The notes: generated from the sequence alone by a model not told the origin. Positions 1 to 8,354 are shown, counted from the stretch's first letter. The stretch is DNA of 15,602 bases from Bacilli bacterium (GCA_900752975.1 CAADXH010000021.1:1-15602), one strand, 5' to 3'. A program made the numbers and translations.

Positions 1-24
1 ATATATCAAATTTTATAGACCAAA

Positions 25-67
25 TTTACAAAATAATTTCGCTTATAAATAAGATTTTTTTTGTAAA
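25..67. other. Nested inverted repeat at the left edge, no gene seen
   Basis: Bases 1-123 hold no convincing gene. The arms TTTACAAAA (25-33) and TTTTGTAAA (59-67) are perfect complements, and between them CTTAT/ATAAG (42-53) forms a smaller hairpin. A run of eight T overlaps the right arm. It may be part of a terminator for a plus-strand gene lying left of the window, but AT-rich sequence makes such pairings common, so this is weak. Confidence 0.25.
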
Positions 68-85
68 AGTGCAAAGTTATTGACA

Positions 86-118
86 GAAAAAATAGTGCCT
101 AAATCAAAAGCACTATTA
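86..118 (-). terminator. Rho-independent terminator of cardiolipin synthase
   Basis: The arms AATAGTGC (91-98) and GCACTATT (110-117) are perfect 8-bp complements around an 11-nt loop. Read on the minus strand the stem runs into six T (plus-strand A 87-92). It starts only a few bases past the stop codon at 124. Confidence 0.8.
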
Positions 119-123
119 ATTTA

Positions 124-1683
124 TTACATAAGTGGTGAAAATAATTTCATTATAAAAGCAATTGCTCTAACAAAAATATTGCGTTTATTATAATCTTCTA
201 GTTTAAACTCTTCACTCTTCTCAAGATCTTCTAAGAAATTCTTTTTCATTTCTAAAATGGCTTGATCATTCGATAAATATATACCATTCTCAAAATGAAG
301 ATATAGGCTACGATAATCAATATTAATAGAACCAATCACAGCATAATTATCGTCACAAATATAATTTTTCGCATGATTAAAACCAGGTTTATAGCGATAT
401 ATTTTTACACCCGCTTTTAATAAGTCGCCAAAATGGCTTTGTGATAAAACGTATACTGCCTTTTTATCAGGAATACCTGGTATTAAAATTCTTACATCAA
501 CTCCTGATTTTGATGCTGCACAAATATGATTGATAAATTCTCTATCAATTATAAAGTAAGGTGTTGATATATATAAATAGTTTTTTGCATTATCGGTAAT
601 AGAGTTATACAAATCACAAGCAGGGTTGTTACTATCAGTTGGTCCATCCCCAAATGGCATAACAAGGTTCATTGTATTAGGCATACTACTATCACCCTTA
701 TATTTTTCCATATTAATAATTGTCTTTGTCGATAAATACCATGTTTCCGCAAACAAGAATAAACAATTTTCTACGGCTTCTCCTTCAATTCTTATAGCAT
801 TATCACGCCAATGACCAAACCTTGTTTTATAATTAGCATATTCATCCGCAAGGTTATCTCCCCCAACATAAGCAATGTTACCATCAATTATAACAAGTTT
901 TCGGTGATCTCGGTAGTTAACCGCAATATTAATGGTTAATCCAAATGGAGCGAATTTAACAATTGTAAGATTAGGGATTTGTTTCAAGCGATTAATATCT
1001 CTTTTTTTAAGACCACTCTTACTACCAAAAGCATCATAGCATATTTTTATTTCTACTCCTTCTTCACCCTTTTTGCTTAACACCTCTATTACATCATTAA
1101 GCATTTTACCACTAGAAATAATAAAGAATTCAATAAAAATATATTTTTTAGCTTTCTTCATATCCTCTAACAAATCAAGTGCTTTTTTTTCAATGTCACT
1201 ATAGAAAACAACGTCAGTATTAGTATATATAGGAAGTTGTGTACTATTATTAACTATGGTTATGTGTTTATGTGCAATAGGGTCTATTTTCTTTATAAAA
1301 GTCTCATACTTATTAACTGGTAAATATTTATCAATTGTTTTATGAATCTTCCTACTTTTATGTTTAGGAAAACTTCTTTCGTCACCATATAATAAAAACA
1401 AAATAGTGCCTATGAAAGGAGCAATTAAGATTAAAATGGTCCATAACAATTTGTAACTACCAACCATATTTTTATCAAATATCGCTATTACACAGATTAA
1501 TCCAATTATTCTTACAATAATGTATATCCACGAAATACGTGGGGCTTTAAAAAATACTATGTAAATGAGTAATAATTGAATAATAAGTAATACTAAAGAA
1601 AAGATAAATAAAACTATTCTTTTAAAAACTGATAGTGATGCACGTTCCGAACGCTCTATATGTTTTTGTTTTTCTTTTTTCAT
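124..1683 (-). CDS. cls: Cardiolipin synthase (phospholipase D superfamily)
   Basis: This 519-residue membrane protein should join two phosphatidylglycerol molecules into cardiolipin and glycerol at the cytoplasmic membrane. Hydrophobic segments lie at about residues 21-45, 50-69 and 78-98 (the PLDc_N region), one more than the usual two helices. Two HKD catalytic motifs follow, each H-x-K-x4-D: H260-R-K...D267 and H437-A-K...D444, with the typical downstream G-G-D-N (274-277) and G-S-I-N (451-454). Both active-site halves are intact and the length is near the usual 480-520. The ATG at 1681-1683 is preceded by GAGG (complement of 1692-1695) at good spacing. It is transcribed alone, between its own promoter and terminator. 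Family identity is firm; cardiolipin synthase rather than another phosphatidyltransferase follows from the N-terminal membrane region plus twin HKD layout. Confidence 0.95.
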   Translation of the reverse strand: MKKEKQKHIERSERASLSVFKRIVLFIFSLVLLIIQLLLIYIVFFKAPRISWIYIIVRIIGLICVIAIFDKNMVGSYKLLWTILILIAPFIGTILFLLYGDERSFPKHKSRKIHKTIDKYLPVNKYETFIKKIDPIAHKHITIVNNSTQLPIYTNTDVVFYSDIEKKALDLLEDMKKAKKYIFIEFFIISSGKMLNDVIEVLSKKGEEGVEIKICYDAFGSKSGLKKRDINRLKQIPNLTIVKFAPFGLTINIAVNYRDHRKLVIIDGNIAYVGGDNLADEYANYKTRFGHWRDNAIRIEGEAVENCLFLFAETWYLSTKTIINMEKYKGDSSMPNTMNLVMPFGDGPTDSNNPACDLYNSITDNAKNYLYISTPYFIIDREFINHICAASKSGVDVRILIPGIPDKKAVYVLSQSHFGDLLKAGVKIYRYKPGFNHAKNYICDDNYAVIGSINIDYRSLYLHFENGIYLSNDQAILEMKKNFLEDLEKSEEFKLEDYNKRNIFVRAIAFIMKLFSPLM

Positions 1684-1703
1684 ATTTTTTTCCTCATTTA
1701 CAT

Positions 1704-1732
1704 ATTATACACTAAATTCGACATTTTTTAAA
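1704..1732 (-). promoter_or_regulatory. Putative sigma-A promoter of cls
   Basis: On the minus strand a perfect TATAAT (-10) is the complement of 1704-1709. A poor -35 match, TTTAAA (complement of 1727-1732), lies 17 bp upstream. The start site would fall near 1697, giving a leader of about 15 nt that still contains the GAGG ribosome binding site. The -10 is strong and the -35 weak. Confidence 0.5.
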
Positions 1733-1748
1733 GAAAAAGACAATATAA

Positions 1749-1769
1749 GAAAAAGCCTACTAAGGCCTC
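1749..1769 (-). terminator. Rho-independent terminator of the deacetylase gene
   Basis: On the minus strand GCCT and AGGC pair around a TAGT loop (plus 1755-1766). The stem is extended by G-T and A-T pairs and runs into a T tract. It lies 10 nt past the deacetylase stop and upstream of the cls promoter, so it separates the two units. Confidence 0.65.
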
Positions 1770-1778
1770 ATCTAAATA

Positions 1779-2942
1779 TTAGTTACTTTTATAGTAATAT
1801 ACTTTTCCCATTTTAATCGTTTCATCTGATGCAAAATCCAATAATTCAGAAAGTGTAACAAAGGCATATCCTTTATTTTTTAAGTCGTTAACTACTGTCT
1901 TAATAGCATTATAATTGTAATACTTAAAATCATGAAATAACAATATTCCATTCTCATGGGCTTCTTTTTCCACTCTTTTAATGATTGTACTACTATCACC
2001 ACGTTTCCAGTCTAATGAATCAGCACTCCAAAGAACAGTTGGTAGATTAATGTTTTTTAATATTTCTTTATTTATCGCACCATATGGAAAGCGAAAAATT
2101 CGGGGATAATGTTTAATTACCTCATAAATAGCATTTTGAGTTTTTTCAATTTCTTCTAAGCCTTCATTAATAGAAATTTTTTTAAAGTTAGGGTGTGTGT
2201 AAGAATGATTACCAATTTCATGACCATGTTCATATATATATCTTAATTCATTTTTATAATACTTAACATTACTACCTAACACAAAGAAAGTAGCTTTTAT
2301 TTCTAATTCACTTAATAAATCCACTATTTCTGTAGTTTTTGAACTAGGTCCATCATCAAACGTTAAGGCTATTTTTTTATAACCACGTGGAAATATTTCA
2401 AACTTTTCATCTGTCAAGTACTCTTCATCAAATGGAAAACTAAACACCTCTACTTTACTATTGGTTAGATATTTTGACAAATAAATCTCTAGATTTTGAT
2501 GATTAATCAATACATTTAAAAATCCTCCATCTACATTAGTTAAATGATATTTAAAGTTAGGTGCACTATTTATCTTGTTTATTACTTTAGAAATATTGAA
2601 ATACACTTGTTTATTACTTTTTAAATTATAATTATAAGTTTTTATTAAGGTTTTATCTAAATACTTATAATTTACAAGATAACTTACGTAGTTTTCATTT
2701 TTGTAATACTGGTATGAAAATTCAGGTATTGTATCATAATTATTTATTACATAATTATACGTTGACTCAACACTTGTCAAAAATTCATTATCTACAAAAT
2801 CGTTAATACTTGGATAATTGATGGTAATTTCTTCTGTTAACTTTATTGTTTTTTCTGATACTTCTACCACATTTTGCATTTGGGTTTGACATGATGTTAG
2901 AAGTATGACACATAAACTAATTATAAATAATATTTTTTTCAT
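1779..2942 (-). CDS. PdaC-like lipoprotein polysaccharide deacetylase (NodB domain)
   Basis: This is a predicted surface lipoprotein of 387 residues that removes N-acetyl groups from a wall or envelope glycan, most likely peptidoglycan. The N-terminus is a lipoprotein signal ending in L-L-T-S-C18. Residues about 80-165 resemble the DUF3298/RsiV-like region found before NodB in PdaC proteins (Y-N-Y-N-L-K...). The NodB domain has every catalytic motif: T194-F-D-D-G-P199 (base D196, metal D197), zinc ligands H246 and H250 in H-S-Y-T-H, R284-F-P-Y-G288, D307..D311-W312, and H337-D338. I chose the ATG at 2940-2942 because it begins the lipoprotein signal; an in-frame ATG at 2991-2993 would place 17 hydrophobic residues before it. 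No start has a good ribosome binding site; only a weak TAATAAG precedes this one. The substrate is inferred. Confidence 0.9.
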   Translation of the reverse strand: MKKILFIISLCVILLTSCQTQMQNVVEVSEKTIKLTEEITINYPSINDFVDNEFLTSVESTYNYVINNYDTIPEFSYQYYKNENYVSYLVNYKYLDKTLIKTYNYNLKSNKQVYFNISKVINKINSAPNFKYHLTNVDGGFLNVLINHQNLEIYLSKYLTNSKVEVFSFPFDEEYLTDEKFEIFPRGYKKIALTFDDGPSSKTTEIVDLLSELEIKATFFVLGSNVKYYKNELRYIYEHGHEIGNHSYTHPNFKKISINEGLEEIEKTQNAIYEVIKHYPRIFRFPYGAINKEILKNINLPTVLWSADSLDWKRGDSSTIIKRVEKEAHENGILLFHDFKYYNYNAIKTVVNDLKNKGYAFVTLSELLDFASDETIKMGKVYYYKSN

Positions 2943-2945
2943 AAT

Positions 2946-2989
2946 CTTATTATTTACCATTAAATTTATGATATAAATGGTAATAATTA
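2946..2989 (-). promoter_or_regulatory. Leader hairpin over the deacetylase translation start
   Basis: Read on the minus strand, ATTATTACCATT and AATGGTAAATAAT pair with a single bulged A, giving a stem of about 12 bp around an AT-rich loop. The hairpin ends just before the chosen ATG and includes the only ribosome-binding-like bases. This could limit translation. The region is AT-rich, so function is uncertain, and I see no clear promoter here. Confidence 0.35.
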
Positions 2990-3010
2990 GCATAAGCGTT
3001 AAGTCACTAT

Positions 3011-3050
3011 AAGAAAAGCAAATCTACTAAAAAGTAAACTTGCTTTTCTT
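3011..3050 (-). terminator. Long hairpin terminator after the glycosidase gene
   Basis: Arms AAGAAAAGCAA (3011-3021) and TTGCTTTTCTT (3040-3050) pair perfectly. On the minus strand the inner bases also pair (GTTTACT with AGTAGAT, two G-U pairs) around a TTTT loop, giving about 18 bp in all. It starts 12 nt past the stop at 3062. The T-rich 3' arm doubles as the U tract, so termination efficiency is less certain than the fold. Confidence 0.7.
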
Positions 3051-3061
3051 ATTATTATAAA

Positions 3062-5278
3062 TTAAAATTGTTTTTTCTTAAATAGATAAATACTAATTGC
3101 TACAAGAGAAACAACTGTCATTAATCTAGCTATATTAGTTCCCATACAACTATTGCCTGGAGTAGTGCTTGGTAATGGATCACCTTCTGTGGCACCACAA
3201 ATACGACAAGTTTTAGGTCTATCCTTAGTAGCTGGTTTCCATTCATGAACATGTTCACTTTCAACTTTTAGCGTTGTTGATTCAAGAATTTGTGAGCGAT
3301 TTTCCACTGTATATTCAACTATTAATTGAATTTGATAATCGTTAACTTCTGTATCAACATTTTCTATAATATAAATATTATTTAAATTATCTAAATCATA
3401 TTTTTGACCATTAACATTTAGATAGTATTTTGTTATTAAACTATCTTCATCCGTAATAGAATATTCAATAAGGATTTTACTCTTTGTATATCTTTGAATT
3501 TTAAACTCTATAATTTCTGGTTTAGCATAGCTTAGTGTTGAAAGCATTTGTGGTGTGGATGTTTCCGTATATTCTTTATTTGTATTTTTGTTTTTATAAG
3601 TATAAGTATATTTTACTTCATAAGTATAATCTTTATTCAAATCATTAATGCTTAATTCTTTCAAGTTTTCTACTTTATATAAAGTATCATCAATATTTAC
3701 TACTATGTCTGTTAAAATAAATGTCTTATCATTTTCATTAACACTTACATCGAATCCTTTGCTAGTTGGAGTAAAATAAATGCCTGGTTTATACTTTTTA
3801 GTTTGACCTTTAACTTCAGTTGTCCATGTTTTACCATCGACAGTATATGTAATATTAAACACATATGATGTTTCCGGATCTAAGTTAGTTACCGTGATTT
3901 GACAATTTTCATCTTTAAAGGTTTCACCATTATAAGTAATTGATGCATTAGTAATTTGTGATGCAAAATCTGTATTATCTAGATTAAAAGTAATCGATGA
4001 TGAAGTTGAATCAACTACTGATTGAGCATATCCTGGATCTTTCGCCACGATAAATAAACCAGACATAATCGAACGAGTAACCCCATCACCTGGAGTATTA
4101 AGCATTTCAAGTTCACCTTGACCATTACGCTTGATAAAAGTTACAGAACCACCACCATCAAATTGATAAGCATTATTACAACCAAATGATTTAAACATTT
4201 GACCAACTTCATATTGTGTTGGACCACCTTTACCAGTGTTAGTTGTTAATAATACAACTTTACCATCATCAGTAAACCCAATTCCACAACGTTGTTTAGA
4301 AGTTGATTTATAGTACGCACAATCATACACTACTTGATCACCATGATCATTAGTATCAATATAACTTGCAGGAATTACTTCACCATTTTCAACATATTTA
4401 TACATGTATCCAACCATTGATTCTACATCTTTAAATTCGTCAATATAATCATATTGGCATTTAATTTGAGTAACTGGTGTTTTTTCGAATTCATTAATAA
4501 CAGTTTGATTATTAGTTACAAGATAAAACTTGCCATTTTCAACTTTACTAATTTCGGCAATATTAACAATTCCTTTTGAAGTTCCTTTTACAAAAATACC
4601 AAGATTATTTCCGCTTAAGGTTCCACCAGGGAATTTAGAGGATTTACGGTACATTGTATAATCTGCTTCAATAACTGTATATTGACTAATATTAAGTGTT
4701 TTAGTAAGTTCTTTTGTTAATAAACTAATTCCACCATTTTCAGGCAATTCGTTAATTCTTGTAATGTTATAACTATGATTATTAACCTTTAAAGCAGGAT
4801 ATGCTGATGCGGTTGGGATTTGTTTAATTACATGTGAACCATCTTTTTTAAAGCCAATTAATTCTTTAAATACTTCAGCACTTACATCTTTTCTAATTAC
4901 ATCACCATCTTGAACAAAAGCATTAGTAAGTTCACCTTCGTAAAATCCTTCAGCATTTACTCCACCAAGGACAATCCAACCTGGGTGATTTTCTTCATAA
5001 TTTCTAGCAATATCAAGTAATGAACGTAATGAGTAACCATCTTTACTTGCATATGTCCATGTCGCAAGATGTACATCTTCTGATTTGGTTAAAGTGTATG
5101 TGTAAACATTTCTTGTTACTTTTTGGTCATCCGCAATATATGATGTATCCATCTTATATTCTTGGAATAACACATTTGAATTCATTTGTTCTTCTCTTAC
5201 CATTTCGACATTGGTAATATATGCACTATTAAAGGTTAATGCTAAACCTACTATTAAAGCGCCTAATACTTTTTTCAC
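3062..5278 (-). CDS. Secreted phosphodiester glycosidase (NAGPA domain) with Ig/FN3-like repeats
   Basis: This 738-residue surface protein probably cleaves a sugar-phosphodiester bond in an envelope or extracellular glycan; NAGPA-domain enzymes include the mammalian mannose-6-phosphate uncovering enzyme. Residues 1-19 are a signal peptide. The catalytic NAGPA module spans about 85-412, with conserved F373-D-G-G-G377-S and R402-S-I-M-S-G-L-F-I near its end. Three beta-sandwich, FN3-like repeats follow (about 420-495, 500-585, 587-672). Next is an H676-x-H-x-W680...C691-x-x-C694-G tail of a kind widespread in gut Firmicutes surface proteins. A membrane helix (about 716-733) ends in K-K-K-Q-F, with no LPXTG motif, so membrane anchoring is likely. 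The start is GTG (5276-5278), fixed by AGGAGG 8 nt upstream. It begins 12 nt after copZ with no intervening room for a promoter. The true substrate is unknown. Confidence 0.85.
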   Translation of the reverse strand: MKKVLGALIVGLALTFNSAYITNVEMVREEQMNSNVLFQEYKMDTSYIADDQKVTRNVYTYTLTKSEDVHLATWTYASKDGYSLRSLLDIARNYEENHPGWIVLGGVNAEGFYEGELTNAFVQDGDVIRKDVSAEVFKELIGFKKDGSHVIKQIPTASAYPALKVNNHSYNITRINELPENGGISLLTKELTKTLNISQYTVIEADYTMYRKSSKFPGGTLSGNNLGIFVKGTSKGIVNIAEISKVENGKFYLVTNNQTVINEFEKTPVTQIKCQYDYIDEFKDVESMVGYMYKYVENGEVIPASYIDTNDHGDQVVYDCAYYKSTSKQRCGIGFTDDGKVVLLTTNTGKGGPTQYEVGQMFKSFGCNNAYQFDGGGSVTFIKRNGQGELEMLNTPGDGVTRSIMSGLFIVAKDPGYAQSVVDSTSSSITFNLDNTDFASQITNASITYNGETFKDENCQITVTNLDPETSYVFNITYTVDGKTWTTEVKGQTKKYKPGIYFTPTSKGFDVSVNENDKTFILTDIVVNIDDTLYKVENLKELSINDLNKDYTYEVKYTYTYKNKNTNKEYTETSTPQMLSTLSYAKPEIIEFKIQRYTKSKILIEYSITDEDSLITKYYLNVNGQKYDLDNLNNIYIIENVDTEVNDYQIQLIVEYTVENRSQILESTTLKVESEHVHEWKPATKDRPKTCRICGATEGDPLPSTTPGNSCMGTNIARLMTVVSLVAISIYLFKKKQF

Positions 5279-5285
5279 TTTTTGT

Positions 5286-5292
5286 TCCTCCT
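5286..5292 (-). promoter_or_regulatory. Ribosome binding site that fixes a GTG start
   Basis: The minus strand reads AGGAGGA followed by a 7-nt spacer and GTG. The site overlaps the last bases of copZ and its TAG stop (5291-5293), so the glycosidase is translated from the copZ 3' end. This supports both the GTG start and co-transcription. Confidence 0.85.
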
Positions 5293-5500
5293 ATTTTATT
5301 TCAATTACTTCAAAGCCTGCATTTTTAACAGCAGATGTAATATTATTATTATCAACATCGTGTTCTAGTACAACTATGGCTTGTTTCTTTTTTAAATGTA
5401 CTTTTGCTTTTTTAATTCCATCAATTTGTTCTAAACTACTTATAACTTTTTGAGCACAATGATCACAGTGCATTCCTTCAATGGTTATTACTTTTTTCAT
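5291..5500 (-). CDS. copZ: Copper chaperone CopZ (heavy-metal-associated domain)
   Basis: This is a 69-residue cytoplasmic metallochaperone that binds Cu(I) and passes it to CopA. It is a single HMA domain of the usual size with the metal site G9-M-H-C12-D-H-C15 and the expected beta-alpha-beta-beta-alpha-beta pattern. Its ATG shares one base with the copA stop codon (TAATG on the minus strand), and GGAGG lies just upstream inside copA, so translation is probably coupled. The position directly after copA is the classic copAZ arrangement. Copper rather than zinc or mercury is inferred from the partner ATPase. Confidence 0.93.
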   Translation of the reverse strand: MKKVITIEGMHCDHCAQKVISSLEQIDGIKKAKVHLKKKQAIVVLEHDVDNNNITSAVKNAGFEVIEIK

Positions 5501-7743
5501 TATTTTGCCTCCTTCTTCTTAAATAGTTTTAATCTTAGGGCATTCATGACTACACAAAATGAACTTAAGCTCATTGCTAGTGCAGCAATTTCCGGATTAA
5601 GTTTAATTTTCCATAATGGATACAAACATCCGGTTGCGATAATAATACCAATTGAATTATAAAAGAATGCCCAGAATAAATTCATCTTAATATTATTAAT
5701 TGTTTTTTTACTTAAGCTTACTAAAGTATTAACACTTCTTAAATCATTTTTAGGAAGGATAATATCCGCTGATGATATCGCAACATCACTGCCTGTGCCA
5801 ATCGCAATACCTACATCACTTTTGGTTAGGGCAACCGCATCATTAATGCCATCACCAACAAAAGCAACTAGGTGATGCTTTTCTTGAAGTTCCCCTAAAA
5901 TAATAGCTTTTTCATTTGGCGTTTTTTTCGCATATACCTCAGTAATTCCCACTTCGTTTGCGATAGCAGTGGCCGTAAGGTGGTTATCGCCTGTTACCAT
6001 AACTGGGGTAATACCATGTTCCTTAAATTCGTTTATCGCAAGAATTGCGGTATCTCTAATTTCATCTTTTAATGATACATAACCGATATATTTATCATTT
6101 TTAACAAAATATATTACCGTTTCACCATTTTCAGAAAACTTCGTGGTTTCTTCTTCTAGTTTATGATTGTGAGCATTTAATTCATTTAAAAGCTCCATGT
6201 TTCCAGCGTAATAAATATCATTTCCTTTTTTAGCTTTTAAACCTCTACCAGGAATTATTTCAATTTCATCAGCTTGAGTAATTGAAACATTTTTACTAGC
6301 ACAATAATCAAGTACGGCTTTTGATAATGGATGTGTTGACAAACTTTCAGTAATACTTATTTCTTTAAGAAATTCATTTTCATCAATTTCTGATGAAATA
6401 TTATTTACTTGCATAACGCCTTTTGTAATTGTACCAGTTTTATCTAATAAAATGGTATCTATTTTATGACATAATTCTAAACTTTCTGCTGATTTTACTA
6501 AAATACCATTTTCAGCAGCTTTACCCGTTGAAACCATTATCGCAACTGGAGTCGCAAGGCCTAAGGCACATGGACATGAAATAACAAGTACCGAAATGAA
6601 AGTATTTAGAGCCATATCCTTGTTACCAGCAATTAACCAAATTACGCTTGATACAATCGCGATGGTAATAACTACCGGAATGAAAATGGCACTTATTTTA
6701 TCCGCAAGTCTTGATATTGGAGCCTTAGATGATGCGGCTTCTTCAACTAAATCTAAGATGCGGTCAACTGTGGTTTCGCCGCTTACACTTTCGGCTCTCA
6801 TTTTAAAGTATCCACTAAGATTGGTGCTTCCTGCTATAACTTTATCGTTTGTGGTTTTATCAATCGGAATACTTTCACCGGTAATGATTGACTCATTAAT
6901 GGTACCATTACCACTAATAACTACTCCATCAACTGGTATTTGCATGCCTGGTTTAATAATAACAATATCATTAATCATAACATTTTCTTGTGGAACTTCA
7001 ACTTCTACATCACCCTTTAACACTATCGCGGTTTTAGGAGTTAAAGCCATAATTTTTTCAAGACTTTCCGTTGTTTTCTTTTTACTATTTCTTTCTAAGT
7101 ATTTTCCAATAGTAATTAAGGTTAAAATTGTTCCTGCTGATTCAAAATAAAGATTATGACGATATGGCATCATTTTAGCCATATCACCACTGGCCGTATA
7201 TATAATAATCATAACCGTTGAAAATAAACTATAAATAATTGAAGTGGTGGCTCCAAGAGCAATTAGTGAATCCATATTAGGTTTTAATGTAAATAATTTC
7301 TTAAAACCAATTGTAAAATATGAGAAGTTTAATATAACAATTGGAATCAAAATAATAATTTGAACAATTGCATAATAAACACTTTTATCAATGTCATCTA
7401 AACCAAATGGTAATTTAAGACCTATCATATGTCCCATTGTTACATACATTAATAACATCATCAAAATGAAAGTAGTAATGATTCTAATTCGCATTTTTAG
7501 CAAGCTTTTCGCGTCATCAACTTTTATTTCTCGTTTATAGATTTTACATCCATAACCTTCTTTAGTTACCGCATTAATAATAGCTTCATCGTTTGTAACA
7601 TTTTCATCAAAAATAACATTCATTGTTTCCGTTAACAAATTAACTTCAACTAGTTCTACACCTTTTACACTTTCGGCAGCTTTTTTAACATGGCTAACAC
7701 AACTAGCACACATCATATTTTTTACTTGATATTTTCTTTTCAT
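5500..7743 (-). CDS. copA: Copper-exporting P-type ATPase CopA (P1B-1)
   Basis: This 747-residue inner-membrane pump uses ATP to export Cu(I). It has one N-terminal HMA domain with M11-C12-A-S-C15. The actuator has T288-G-E-S291, the transport helix C390-P-C392, the phosphorylation site D434-K-T-G-T, the nucleotide domain H471-P, and the hinge G630-D-G-I-N-D635. The Cu(I) signature is complete: Y695-N696 in helix 7 and M724-S-L-S-S728 in helix 8. This separates it from Zn/Cd (P1B-2) pumps. Eight membrane helices are expected and visible. The ATG overlaps the upstream gene's TGA by four bases (ATGA), with GAGG before it. Length and motifs show an intact gene. Regulation probably acts at the operon promoter at 8355-8383. 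Confidence 0.97.
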   Translation of the reverse strand: MKRKYQVKNMMCASCVSHVKKAAESVKGVELVEVNLLTETMNVIFDENVTNDEAIINAVTKEGYGCKIYKREIKVDDAKSLLKMRIRIITTFILMMLLMYVTMGHMIGLKLPFGLDDIDKSVYYAIVQIIILIPIVILNFSYFTIGFKKLFTLKPNMDSLIALGATTSIIYSLFSTVMIIIYTASGDMAKMMPYRHNLYFESAGTILTLITIGKYLERNSKKKTTESLEKIMALTPKTAIVLKGDVEVEVPQENVMINDIVIIKPGMQIPVDGVVISGNGTINESIITGESIPIDKTTNDKVIAGSTNLSGYFKMRAESVSGETTVDRILDLVEEAASSKAPISRLADKISAIFIPVVITIAIVSSVIWLIAGNKDMALNTFISVLVISCPCALGLATPVAIMVSTGKAAENGILVKSAESLELCHKIDTILLDKTGTITKGVMQVNNISSEIDENEFLKEISITESLSTHPLSKAVLDYCASKNVSITQADEIEIIPGRGLKAKKGNDIYYAGNMELLNELNAHNHKLEEETTKFSENGETVIYFVKNDKYIGYVSLKDEIRDTAILAINEFKEHGITPVMVTGDNHLTATAIANEVGITEVYAKKTPNEKAIILGELQEKHHLVAFVGDGINDAVALTKSDVGIAIGTGSDVAISSADIILPKNDLRSVNTLVSLSKKTINNIKMNLFWAFFYNSIGIIIATGCLYPLWKIKLNPEIAALAMSLSSFCVVMNALRLKLFKKKEAK

Positions 7744-8270
7744 TTAGCCTCATCCCCTTTTTTTTCGATACCTTTAAAGCCAGCTAGTATACAACCAATA
7801 AGGGAAATGATACCACCAATAATCGTACTATAACTAAATCTAAATTTAAGTCTTGAGAAAGAAATCTTTTGAATATCATAGTAATTTCCACTATCAACTA
7901 CTATTTTAATGTTAGTAATGCTTGTAATAATCACTAACAATATCGCAGAAATTAAAAATGATAACGATAGTATCACTAAAGCAGTCTGATTATTCTTTTT
8001 AGATAATACTTCAACAATTAAAACGATTAAAGGTAAAAAGTAAGCTAAAAATGCAAAAATGGAAAATGGAATACTAGTAGTTACACTAGCACCATACGTA
8101 TCCCCAGTTGCATCAGGAATATTGCTCTTGCCAAAAGTAACATCATATCCATAATAAACATATTCCATGGTTTCAGTATCAACCGTTACTGATTTGGTTA
8201 TGGCAGGTAAAAATATAGATGCTGTAGTTAAAATACTAATAATTGCAAGAATTAAATATATTTTTTTCAT
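7740..8270 (-). CDS. Small four-helix membrane protein of unknown function, first gene of the cop operon
   Basis: I do not recognise this 176-residue protein. It has four hydrophobic segments (about residues 4-23, 67-89, 95-118 and 147-165), an outer loop of about 43 residues rich in T, Y, D and G between helices 1 and 2, and a short charged C-terminus (K-K-G-D-E-A-K). The layout predicts both ends in the cytoplasm. It has no obvious metal-binding motif: its only cysteine (C160) is within helix 4, and it has just two methionines and no histidine. The ATG at 8268-8270 follows a very strong GGAGGGG. Its stop overlaps the copA start by four bases, so the two are co-transcribed and probably translationally coupled. 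A role in copper handling is inferred from position only. Confidence 0.8.
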   Translation of the reverse strand: MKKIYLILAIISILTTASIFLPAITKSVTVDTETMEYVYYGYDVTFGKSNIPDATGDTYGASVTTSIPFSIFAFLAYFLPLIVLIVEVLSKKNNQTALVILSLSFLISAILLVIITSITNIKIVVDSGNYYDIQKISFSRLKFRFSYSTIIGGIISLIGCILAGFKGIEKKGDEAK

Positions 8271-8283
8271 AATTCCCCTCCTA

Positions 8284-8301
8284 AGTTAGCTATAACTAAC
8301 T
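8284..8301 (-). promoter_or_regulatory. Operator-like dyad 2 in the cop operon leader
   Basis: AGTTAG and CTAACT are perfect arms around a 6-nt spacer, directly before the ribosome binding site of the first gene. Its core (AGTTA...TAACT) resembles dyad 1, whose centre is 33-34 bp away, about three helical turns. It could be a repressor site or an RNA hairpin beside the ribosome binding site. It is not the TACAnnTGTA box of CopY repressors. Confidence 0.5.
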
Positions 8302-8318
8302 GTTTATAATAAAATAAA

Positions 8319-8333
8319 ATAGTTTATAACTAT
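8319..8333 (-). promoter_or_regulatory. Operator-like dyad 1 in the cop operon leader
   Basis: On the minus strand ATAGTT and AACTAT are perfect arms around ATA. The dyad lies about 15-29 nt after the predicted transcription start, a place where a bound repressor would block initiation or elongation. It shares the AGTTATA core with dyad 2. The regulator is not in the window. Confidence 0.5.
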
Positions 8334-8354
8334 ATGTTTGTTTTTTACTTTATT

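Noticed and set aside
3062..3190. Sortase LPXTG anchor on the glycosidase
   Set aside because: The C-terminus has a helix and a basic tail but no LPXTG-like motif before it.
6596..7150. Long open frame of 184 codons antisense to copA
   Set aside because: It is a shadow of the conserved copA coding strand, with no ribosome binding site or recognisable domain.
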